NCBI GenBank assembly: GCA_902495075.1 | Contig: CABUVO010000009.1 | Location: 1-64,000, forward strand | From: an uncultured Porphyromonadaceae bacterium | Lineage (GTDB): Bacteria; Bacteroidota; Bacteroidia; Bacteroidales; Muribaculaceae | DNA length: 64,000 bases | Reading direction: 5' to 3' | In this document: piece after piece, positions 36,669-44,640 of the stretch | Numbering within the stretch: position 1 is the stretch's first letter | How the letters are laid out: each line of letters starts with the position of its first letter | Program-made: the position numbers and the translations under genes | Notes under the pieces: model-generated | What the model was told of the DNA's origin: nothing | The model's database searches: none | What the model saw: only the letters and a program-made list of their open reading frames with translations

Positions 36669-36789
36669 GCTTATTTAAATTTTGAATCTTTTGGATGCTT
36701 TCTTGTTTTCTCATCAGTCACATAGCCCGCTATGCTCCTTCTTCGAAATCAGGAAATCATCTCAAAATATCCTAAAATTTAATATAAGC
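36669..36789 (+). repeat. 121-bp long-hairpin element, copy 2
   Basis: Same length and layout as copy 1 at 30616. Outer GCTTAT (36669-36674) pairs with ATAAGC (36784-36789), and AAATTTT arms and GATG/CATC segments continue the stem. The 34-nt tip (36711-36744) reads TCATCAGTCACA...CTCCTTCTTC with a perfect CATAGC-CC-GCTATG hairpin. It ends 57 bp before the M6 peptidase start. Confidence 0.75.
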
Positions 36790-36846
36790 TAATTTCCAAC
36801 ACTTACTTAATTCGACTGAATAAATCTTGATCAAACATCTTATATT

Positions 36847-39699
36847 ATGAATTTAGATTTACCTTATCATTCAAAGTTACTAAAATGCATAACCATTAGC
36901 ATTTTGGCAGCATCGTTAATTCCTATTGCCGCGTTTGCGGTGCCGGCAAAACAGTCACCGGTAATTATAACGCAGGCGGATGGTGAAAAACTTTCGGTCA
37001 GGATTGTTGGAGATGAATATGATCATCAATATTTCACTACTGACGGCTATCTTCTGGTAAATTGCGATGATATTTATTATTATGCAGAACTGGATGCCTC
37101 GGGTAATCCGGTTTCAACGGGTATCCGCGCTACAGAAACTGCAAAACGCACTCAGCGAGTGATATCTTTACTCAATAGCATTGATAAAAATTCGGTCAAT
37201 GAGCGACTCAACCAACGACTTAAGAAAGTTACACGCAGGAAAATCCCTGTTGCAAAAGGACCCGGACACACGGGTCGCTCTGCGTTTCCTTCCAAAGGGA
37301 AACAGAAAGCGATTGTGATTCTTGTGGAATATTCAGATATAAAGTTTCATGCATCGGAAGAATATGATGCCCATGATTATTTCACGCGCATGATGTCGGA
37401 GAAAAACTTTTCTTCTTTCGGAGGAACGGGATCAGCTAAAGATTTCTTCATGGATTCATCGGCAGGACAATTCGAGCCGGAATTCGATGTGTACGGTCCT
37501 GTCACATTGACAAAAACAAGAGCATATTATGGAGGTGACGGTCTTACCGGAAAAGATACTAACGCCTACAGAATGGCAATAGAAGCATGCCAACAACTTG
37601 ACGGAACAGTTGATTTCAGTGAATATGATCGCGATGGCGACGGGTATATAGATAATGTTTTCATCTTCTATGCCGGAGAAGGGCAGCACATGGGTGCTTC
37701 AGCAGATTCTGTCTGGCCGCATGCCTACAGCATAAGTGACAAAGATTCAACTCCCTATATCTTTGATGGAGTGCGTCTTGACAGGTATGGCTGCACATGC
37801 GAATGGGTTGAGGGCCGCCCCGATGGTGTCGGCACATTCGTGCATGAGTTCTCTCATGTGATGGGACTTCCGGACCTTTATACAACCAATTACAACACTG
37901 CAGCTTTCACTCCCGGTTCATGGAGCACACTGGATGCAGGTCCATACAATAACAATGGATGCACCCCGCCGCTCTATTCAACATTTGAACGATATGCTCT
38001 CGACTGGATCACCCCGGTGGAGATTAACGGGTCTGTTTCAGCTACTCTTCCTGCTTTGGGGAATAACCTTTCCGCTATTATCCGCACTCCGGATGAGAAT
38101 GAGTTCTTTCTTCTCGAAAACAGACAGCAGACCGGATGGGATAAATATCTTCCCGGTCACGGGATGCTGGTGTGGCACGTGGATTATGAGAAAAGTATTT
38201 GGTTCACCAATGGCGTGAACAATGACGAAACCCATCAGTATGTGGATCTTGAAGAGGCTGACAATCTTAAGACAGCCGTAAGCCGCGGAGGGGACGCTTT
38301 CCCGGGAACTGCCGGCATTACATCCTTTACTGACGACACTACTCCAAGCATGAGGGCATGGGATAACAGCCGACTGAATATTCCTATTACGGATATTGAT
38401 GAAAGCAATGGCTTGATAACATTCAAGGCTCTTGGTGGTTCTGATGCGCTTGCTGTCCCGAAAGCACTTGATCCTGATTTTTCTGATCATGAGAGTTTCA
38501 CTGCTTTGTGGGAAGCATCAAAAGCGGGCAGTGAATATCTACTTTCTGTCTATACAAAAGGTGATGATTCGGAAATTAATTATCTTCCCGGGTATTACCG
38601 TCGCAATGTTGGTACTGCCACATCCCACACAATCACAGGTTTAACTCCTTCCACAACATATTATTTTGTTGTCTATACAGCAAAAGGACTTGAATCTTCC
38701 CAAGCCTCAAACGAGGTGTCGGTATTTACGGAACGTATGCCTCTTGACAAGCTGACAGTAAATGCTCTTGAGGCAGATGAAATTGATATTGACGTGTTTA
38801 CCGCTCATTGGGAATTGCTTCCGGAAGCAACGGATTATAAACTCTCAGTCTATCGTAAAGTGCCTGGTGGCGAACTTGAAGATGTTTGCGACTTCACGGG
38901 TGGAATCAATAGTCTTCCTGATGGATGGACTTCAAGTTCTACAACCGGTTACACAATGAGTTCGTATATCGGCAAATCAGCTCCTTCGTTGCGTATGGGT
39001 CTGGATTCCGACAACATTATCACTCCGGTTTATTCCGATGGCGTAAAGAAATTCAGCTTCTGGCACAGAGGCAACGGCACATCCTCATCGGAAAAGATCA
39101 TTGTTTATGCATCCAAGCAAGGAGTTTGGGAAACTATCGGCGAATATGCTGTTGTCACTGACAAGGGTGGCAAAACAATAACCATCGAAACCATTCCCGC
39201 CGGGACGGAGTCTGTAAAGATTGAATTTAAGAAGGTTGGATCTAAAAGTTCTCTTGCCATTGATGACGTGACAGTCTTTCATGGAGTGAAATATGTGCCG
39301 GAAAACCTTCCTTCGTATGATGCGATCACTACAGGAAATGTATCCTCATACAAAGTTACAGGTCTTCAGCGCGACTCAGAATATTTCTATACACTGACGG
39401 CAACCGACGGCAACCTTGTTTCACGCGTTTCAAATGAAATAACCGTCAGAACAAGGCTGACAAGCGGAATCAATTCTACGTTGGCTACCAAAGTGTCAGT
39501 CCATACATATGGTGATGAAATATTCGTCAAAGGTCTTGATGCCGGTTCATCTCTGGATGTTACCGACATATCAGGACGAGTTGTAGCGAATTCGATTGCT
39601 GACAATGAAGGAAGCGTATCTGTATCGGTTCCTTCCAAGGGTGTATATATTTTAAGCACTTCAGATCATCAGCTCTGCATTAAAGTTGTCATAAAGTAA
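36847..39699 (+). CDS. M6-family (immune inhibitor A-like) secreted zinc peptidase
   Basis: A 950-aa secreted protease. A signal peptide (ending near AAFAVPA) is followed by a propeptide-like region with TTDGYLLVN, then an M6 catalytic domain. The zinc site is HEFSHVMGLPD, with His333, Glu334 and His337 and the later Asp343. DRDGDGYIDNVF is a likely calcium-binding loop. Two fibronectin-III domains (about residues 540-640 and 650-865, the second split by a jelly-roll insert) and a C-terminal tail (SGRVVA...GVYILS...KVVIK, type IX-like) follow. It would degrade proteins outside the cell. The adhesin gene follows after 11 bp. Confidence 0.88.
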   Translation: MNLDLPYHSKLLKCITISILAASLIPIAAFAVPAKQSPVIITQADGEKLSVRIVGDEYDHQYFTTDGYLLVNCDDIYYYAELDASGNPVSTGIRATETAKRTQRVISLLNSIDKNSVNERLNQRLKKVTRRKIPVAKGPGHTGRSAFPSKGKQKAIVILVEYSDIKFHASEEYDAHDYFTRMMSEKNFSSFGGTGSAKDFFMDSSAGQFEPEFDVYGPVTLTKTRAYYGGDGLTGKDTNAYRMAIEACQQLDGTVDFSEYDRDGDGYIDNVFIFYAGEGQHMGASADSVWPHAYSISDKDSTPYIFDGVRLDRYGCTCEWVEGRPDGVGTFVHEFSHVMGLPDLYTTNYNTAAFTPGSWSTLDAGPYNNNGCTPPLYSTFERYALDWITPVEINGSVSATLPALGNNLSAIIRTPDENEFFLLENRQQTGWDKYLPGHGMLVWHVDYEKSIWFTNGVNNDETHQYVDLEEADNLKTAVSRGGDAFPGTAGITSFTDDTTPSMRAWDNSRLNIPITDIDESNGLITFKALGGSDALAVPKALDPDFSDHESFTALWEASKAGSEYLLSVYTKGDDSEINYLPGYYRRNVGTATSHTITGLTPSTTYYFVVYTAKGLESSQASNEVSVFTERMPLDKLTVNALEADEIDIDVFTAHWELLPEATDYKLSVYRKVPGGELEDVCDFTGGINSLPDGWTSSSTTGYTMSSYIGKSAPSLRMGLDSDNIITPVYSDGVKKFSFWHRGNGTSSSEKIIVYASKQGVWETIGEYAVVTDKGGKTITIETIPAGTESVKIEFKKVGSKSSLAIDDVTVFHGVKYVPENLPSYDAITTGNVSSYKVTGLQRDSEYFYTLTATDGNLVSRVSNEITVRTRLTSGINSTLATKVSVHTYGDEIFVKGLDAGSSLDVTDISGRVVANSIADNEGSVSVSVPSKGVYILSTSDHQLCIKVVIK

Positions 39700-39710
39700 A
39701 TCAAGTCATC

Positions 39711-42700
39711 ATGAATAAAATTCTGTTTTTATGTACTGCTGCCGTCCTTGCGGTCGGATTTAATGGCAACGCGGAGGTTTCGCCCCGTAGTGCTGACATT
39801 CCGCAGCTTTATGGCTGTGTTGAGTATTCCGAAAAGCTGGGAGGAAACTTCAGAGGCATATATAAGCTTCCTCTCTCAGCTGATGGCACATTTTCACCGG
39901 TTAAAACATCCAATTTCGACATAATTTTCAATGGAGTGGAGAAGGACGGTGTGTATTACATACATACTGCTAACAGTCTTTTCGGCTCTTATTCTTATTA
40001 CATAAAGGGAGTTGATATCCAAACCGGTAACTTTGTTTATACTGCTTTCAATAATCTTGGGAATGGGCATGTTGGCGCTGATTTGGCAGCAGATCCGGTA
40101 TCAGGAAACATATATGGTATTTTCAACAATGTCTCAGGTGATGGATATCGTCTTGGCACCATCACATATGAAGCAGGAGAAGATTCGCAGAATGGAGTGG
40201 TAACCGTAGAAGCTATCGGGGCAATGCCTGGCGAGTGGAATGCACTGGCATGCGATAATACGGGTCAGCTGTATGCCATATCCAAAGGCGCGGATTCAAA
40301 GCTATATAAGGTTGACAAGAATACTGCTGCTGTCACGGAAATCGGAAGCACCGGCGTAAGTCCTTATTATGTCGGTTCGGCTACCATAGATCCCAAGACA
40401 AACCGTATGTTCTGGACGGTATCCCTCCAGGATCATTCAGGAAAGCTTTATGAAGTGGATCTGACTACTGGTCTTGCCACTCATCTCTTGGATTTCTCAG
40501 GAAACGAACAGGTCACCGGTCTGGTTATACCATCAGCAGCCGCAGAAGATGGCGCGCCGGCGATAGCAAAGGATCTTTCGCTCGATTTCCCCAACGGAGC
40601 TTTGAGGGGCAAGGTGAATTTCACAGCTCCGGCTACTACCTATGACGGTTCTCCCGCAAGCGGACAAATATCTTACAAGGTCAGTGTCGACGGCAATGAT
40701 TTCACGGGCACCACTTCGTATGGAGCGAAAGTCAGCGCGGATGTGGAAGTCGGGGAAGCCGCCACATATTCTTTTACCGTCACTACATCAAACGCTGTCG
40801 GTACATCTCCCAAGGCAGTGGTGAAAGGTTTTGTCGGTCCCGGTGTGCCAAATGCTCCAGAGAATGTCAAGGCAAGCTATGCCGACGGAGTGGTTACTGT
40901 GACATGGGATCCTGTTACAGAGTCTTCTAACGGAGGCTACATAGATCCGAAGAATGTAACATACAATGTTACTAAAGGGAACACCGTCATCACGCAGAAT
41001 CAGAAAGAAACAACCTATACTGAAAATGTAACCCTTACCGATGGTCTGACAGTCTGCAAATATAGTGTTTCCGCCACATACGGATCCAGGACATCCGCTT
41101 CGACAGCTGCGAATGATCTCGTGTTTGGCAGCATAATACCTCCATACAAACAGACATTCGACACTGAATCCTCCCTTACGGAATTCACCAACATATCATC
41201 GACAGGCTATAAATGGGAGTTCTTCAACAATGAGAACCAAGGTCAGGAAATGCCACGTGTGAGATATAGCTTTACAAAAGATATGGACGCATGGCTGATA
41301 ACGGCTCCCGTAAAGCTTGAAGGGGGAAAGGCGTATCGTGTAAATCTTGACGCATATGCCACCGCCACCTCAAGTAAGGAACGCATTGAGATTAAATTTG
41401 GCACGGCTCCGACAGCAGAGGCAATGACCCAGACATTGGTTGAACCTACAACTGTAGCGGGCAAAGATGCCACACCCCTTGAAGGATATCTGACTGCACC
41501 AGCCGATGGTAATTACTATATAGGAATTCATGGTATCTCAGATAAAGAGCAGGCATATCTTTTTATCGATAATCTTGAAATTGCGGAAGGAGTGTCAGCC
41601 GCCGCGCCGGTAGCTGTAGATGACTTGAAAGTTCTTCCGGGTGCGAATGGTGCCAAGGAAGCCACAGTTTCCTTCATAGCCCCTTCCAAGGATTTCTTAG
41701 GCAATCCGATCTCTTCTGTTTCAAAGATAGAAGTACTCTGCGGAGATAAGGTCATTGAAACCTTTACCAATGTTGCAGCCGGAACTCAAAAGAGTTTCAA
41801 GCATACCCTTTCCACAGCAGGAGACTATACATACACTGTGATTCCTTATACTGCAGGGGTGGCTGGTCAGAAAGCTTCGGTTACTGTATATGTAGGATTC
41901 CCATTGCCCGCTGATCTCAAAGAGGCATCCTTCAAAGAGACATCTGTACCCGGAGAAGTGACGGTGACATGGACTCCGGTTACTACAGACATAAACGGTC
42001 AGCCGCTCGATGCATCCCTTATTACCTATGCGATATGTGAGGTTGGGGAGAATGGTGCCGGCAAGACATTGTATGATGGATTGCAGGGGACCTCAAAAAC
42101 TTTCCGGGCAATTCCGGAAGGGGAGAAGCAGGAGTTTGTGCAGTTCATGGTATTTGCAGAGACAGAGAAGGGACGTTCAGCGGGTGTTACGACCAATTTG
42201 CTTCCCGTGGGTCCGGATATGACATCATTCCAGGAATCTTTCCCCAATGGTGCTCCTACGACTCCGCTTGAGACAGGTTATGAGAATAATGGAGGTTGGA
42301 TGCTGCTGCAGGACAGGAGCGATATCCAGTCGGCAGACGGAGACAATGGTTTCGCGGCAATGTATTCGGCTACTGGTGGCAGCGCCGGTCTCTTCACCGG
42401 TAAGATATCACTCGCAAACTTCCTTAATCCAGCTCTTACATTCTACGTTTACAACTGGTCGGATGCCTCCACCAAAGATCTCAATGAAATATCGGTTGAT
42501 GTTTCTGAAGTTGGCACTAATGTATGGAGAACTGTCAATACCATCAAAATCAATGAACTCGGAGGCAACGTAGAGGGATGGTATCAGGCAAGTGTGAGTC
42601 TTGCCGCCTATGCCGGAAAGAAAGTGCAGATAAAGTTGCAGGCATCGTCACTCAATTTCCAATATGTGCTCGTGGATAATATTCGTCTGATCTCTTTGAT

Positions 42701-44081
42701 TGACAATGATATCAACGCCCGCTCCATAACCGCTCCATCTAAAATTGCGGCAGGCGGCAGATTCTCATTGCAGGTTGAGATAGCTAATGAAGGCGGTAAG
42801 ACAGCCAGCGGACATTCTGTTGATCTCTATGCTGACGGCAAACTTTTGGAATCAAAGAATTGTAAAGATCTCGCTTCTGGGGATAAAGAGATGGTATCAT
42901 TCAACATCACAATGCATCCCCTTGCGGAAAAACTTGTGGAATATTATGCGCAGGTTTCTTTTGCTGCAGATCAGAACATGGCGAACAACACAACCGATAA
43001 GGTCTATGTTGAGCCGATCGTTTCCACACTGCCTACAGTGTCTGACCTGAAGGGTGTAAAAACGGCTGAAGGACGCATGTTAAGCTGGAGTGAGCCTTCT
43101 CTTGGAGGAGCTAACTCAATAACAGAGAATTTCGATGCCAAGGCATGGGAACATTCTTTGGAGGGTTGGATCTTCGTTGATAAAGACAATGCTCCGCTTG
43201 CCGGGCTGTCAGATGGACGAAAACCAATTGATATTCCCGGAATTACACCCAATGTGACGAAAGCATCGTTCTTCACTTTCGATAATTCTCTTATTATTCC
43301 GCTCGATACAGACCCTACTGCTCTCGCTGCAATTTCGGGAAGCAATACCCTTGTTTCGATGGCTCCTGCAACAGGCGCGACAGATGACTGGGCGATTTCT
43401 CCGGAATTGTCGGGTGAACCTCAGACAATAAGCTTCTATGCCCTGTGTCTTCAGAGTTCAAATCCAGAAAAGCTTTGTGTGCTTTACAGCACCGGCAGCA
43501 CGAACCCTGATGATTTCACGGCTGTGAAGACCCTCACAAGGCAGATTACAGAAAAATGGAATAAATTCGAAATCCAGCTTCCTGCCGGTGCGAAACGTTT
43601 TGCCTTGAATTCATGTGCAATGAATGGAATGATGCTGGTTATTGACGATGTTACATTTTCAACGAGATATGATGATCCCGCCCGGCTAACGCTATCAGGA
43701 TTCAACGTGTTCCGTAATGGAGAAAAGATCAATAATGAGCTTGTTGAAGACTTTGAATATCTTGATTCAGATCCTATGCCCGCCATTGGAGCAAGATATG
43801 TCATTACCGCAGTATATGAAGAGGGAGAGTCAAGAGGCTCAAACGCTGTAGAAATCGACTTCACTGCAGTTGATGAGGTCGAAGGGAATACAGTCACCAT
43901 CAAAGCGGTTCCCGGAAATATCATCATAAAAGGAGCAGAGGGTGCTCATGTCACCGTGGTTTCATACGATGGTAAAGTTATATTCTCAGGCATCGGTGAC
44001 GCAGAAACAAATGTTTCAGTCACTTCCGGAATATATATTGTAAGAGCTGGCAGTAAGACTGCAAAGCTGATAGTTAGATAA
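39711..44081 (+). CDS. Large multi-domain adhesin with C-terminal sorting-like tail
   Basis: A 1456-aa secreted protein. After the signal peptide, residues about 25-275 look like a beta-propeller (repeats such as GQLYAISKG and LYEVDLTTGLAT). Fibronectin-III domains then alternate with three jelly-roll domains of the choice-of-anchor or cleaved-adhesin type (about 475-625, 860-1010, 1135-1330; the marker DAWLITAPVKL and DDWAISPEL). A CARDB-like domain lies near 1015-1105. The tail GIYIVRAGSKTAKLIVR resembles type IX C-terminal domains. The mix recalls gingipain adhesin regions. It is co-transcribed with the M6 peptidase, so it probably anchors the protease substrate or host matrix. Confidence 0.82.
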   Translation: MNKILFLCTAAVLAVGFNGNAEVSPRSADIPQLYGCVEYSEKLGGNFRGIYKLPLSADGTFSPVKTSNFDIIFNGVEKDGVYYIHTANSLFGSYSYYIKGVDIQTGNFVYTAFNNLGNGHVGADLAADPVSGNIYGIFNNVSGDGYRLGTITYEAGEDSQNGVVTVEAIGAMPGEWNALACDNTGQLYAISKGADSKLYKVDKNTAAVTEIGSTGVSPYYVGSATIDPKTNRMFWTVSLQDHSGKLYEVDLTTGLATHLLDFSGNEQVTGLVIPSAAAEDGAPAIAKDLSLDFPNGALRGKVNFTAPATTYDGSPASGQISYKVSVDGNDFTGTTSYGAKVSADVEVGEAATYSFTVTTSNAVGTSPKAVVKGFVGPGVPNAPENVKASYADGVVTVTWDPVTESSNGGYIDPKNVTYNVTKGNTVITQNQKETTYTENVTLTDGLTVCKYSVSATYGSRTSASTAANDLVFGSIIPPYKQTFDTESSLTEFTNISSTGYKWEFFNNENQGQEMPRVRYSFTKDMDAWLITAPVKLEGGKAYRVNLDAYATATSSKERIEIKFGTAPTAEAMTQTLVEPTTVAGKDATPLEGYLTAPADGNYYIGIHGISDKEQAYLFIDNLEIAEGVSAAAPVAVDDLKVLPGANGAKEATVSFIAPSKDFLGNPISSVSKIEVLCGDKVIETFTNVAAGTQKSFKHTLSTAGDYTYTVIPYTAGVAGQKASVTVYVGFPLPADLKEASFKETSVPGEVTVTWTPVTTDINGQPLDASLITYAICEVGENGAGKTLYDGLQGTSKTFRAIPEGEKQEFVQFMVFAETEKGRSAGVTTNLLPVGPDMTSFQESFPNGAPTTPLETGYENNGGWMLLQDRSDIQSADGDNGFAAMYSATGGSAGLFTGKISLANFLNPALTFYVYNWSDASTKDLNEISVDVSEVGTNVWRTVNTIKINELGGNVEGWYQASVSLAAYAGKKVQIKLQASSLNFQYVLVDNIRLISLIDNDINARSITAPSKIAAGGRFSLQVEIANEGGKTASGHSVDLYADGKLLESKNCKDLASGDKEMVSFNITMHPLAEKLVEYYAQVSFAADQNMANNTTDKVYVEPIVSTLPTVSDLKGVKTAEGRMLSWSEPSLGGANSITENFDAKAWEHSLEGWIFVDKDNAPLAGLSDGRKPIDIPGITPNVTKASFFTFDNSLIIPLDTDPTALAAISGSNTLVSMAPATGATDDWAISPELSGEPQTISFYALCLQSSNPEKLCVLYSTGSTNPDDFTAVKTLTRQITEKWNKFEIQLPAGAKRFALNSCAMNGMMLVIDDVTFSTRYDDPARLTLSGFNVFRNGEKINNELVEDFEYLDSDPMPAIGARYVITAVYEEGESRGSNAVEIDFTAVDEVEGNTVTIKAVPGNIIIKGAEGAHVTVVSYDGKVIFSGIGDAETNVSVTSGIYIVRAGSKTAKLIVR

Positions 44082-44101
44082 TAATTCCTCATAGCCAATA
44101 G

Positions 44102-44137
44102 AAAAGCGGTTCGCCAATCCGGCGAACCGCTTTTTTT
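44102..44137 (+). terminator. Terminator of the M6-adhesin operon
   Basis: Stem AAAAGCGGTTCGCC (44102-44115) with GGCGAACCGCTTTT (44121-44134), loop AATCC, then a run of T. It has the same arms as the terminator at 36532. Confidence 0.93.
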
Positions 44138-44368
44138 ATCTCAGTCTGGTCAATTTCAGTGTCAATTTCAAAAAGATATTCACCGGTTCTTGCAATAGTC
44201 TCTAAAACGGAAGATATAGGTAAAGGTTAAATAATGGCAATCGATGTTATTGAAAAATTATACAAGATTTAACTAAAAACATATAAATAAATCTATATCT
44301 TGTAAGAAAATTAGTTAAAACCCATAAATTTTGCGCTTATTTATGCATCATATTTAAAATCCTTTCGT

Positions 44369-44376
44369 TATCTTTG
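44369..44376 (+). promoter_or_regulatory. -7 promoter element upstream of the first protease-SusCD operon
   Basis: TATCTTTG fits TAnnTTTG, but no good TTTG is at the usual -33 position, so this is moderate evidence. Use of this site gives a leader of about 260 nt before the ATG at 44641. Confidence 0.5.
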
Positions 44377-44497
44377 CGAATGAGATATAAGTTAGTTGCC
44401 GAGATGTAAGTGCCTGAAATTTTATTCAAGACTCTCCTCTCGTAACCAATCTTAATACTTTTTTAAACAAGCTGGATCATGGTATTTATCGGACTGA

Positions 44498-44525
44498 CCT
44501 AATAACTTCGCCATAAGTTATTAGG
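44498..44525 (+). promoter_or_regulatory. Perfect hairpin in the long leader of the protease-SusCD operon
   Basis: CCTAATAACTT (44498-44508) pairs perfectly with AAGTTATTAGG (44515-44525) around a 6-nt loop. CGAAG at 44530-44534 could pair instead with CTTCG in the left arm and loop, giving an alternative fold. The stretch 44138-44640 has no gene. Confidence 0.5.
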
Positions 44526-44640
44526 TATACGAAGAGTAATATTCTTACAGCGAATTTTTAACCCCCCTTTTTCAGAAATGTTAAGGGTCGGGTATTAGCT
44601 TGAATCATCCTTATTCATAATCTTTCTAACCTATCAGTAT

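Noticed and set aside
44502..44534. loxP-like arms (ATAACTTCG and TATACGAAG)
   Set aside because: The spacing and the rest of the arms do not match a recombinase site, and no recombinase gene is nearby. The perfect hairpin explains the sequence better.
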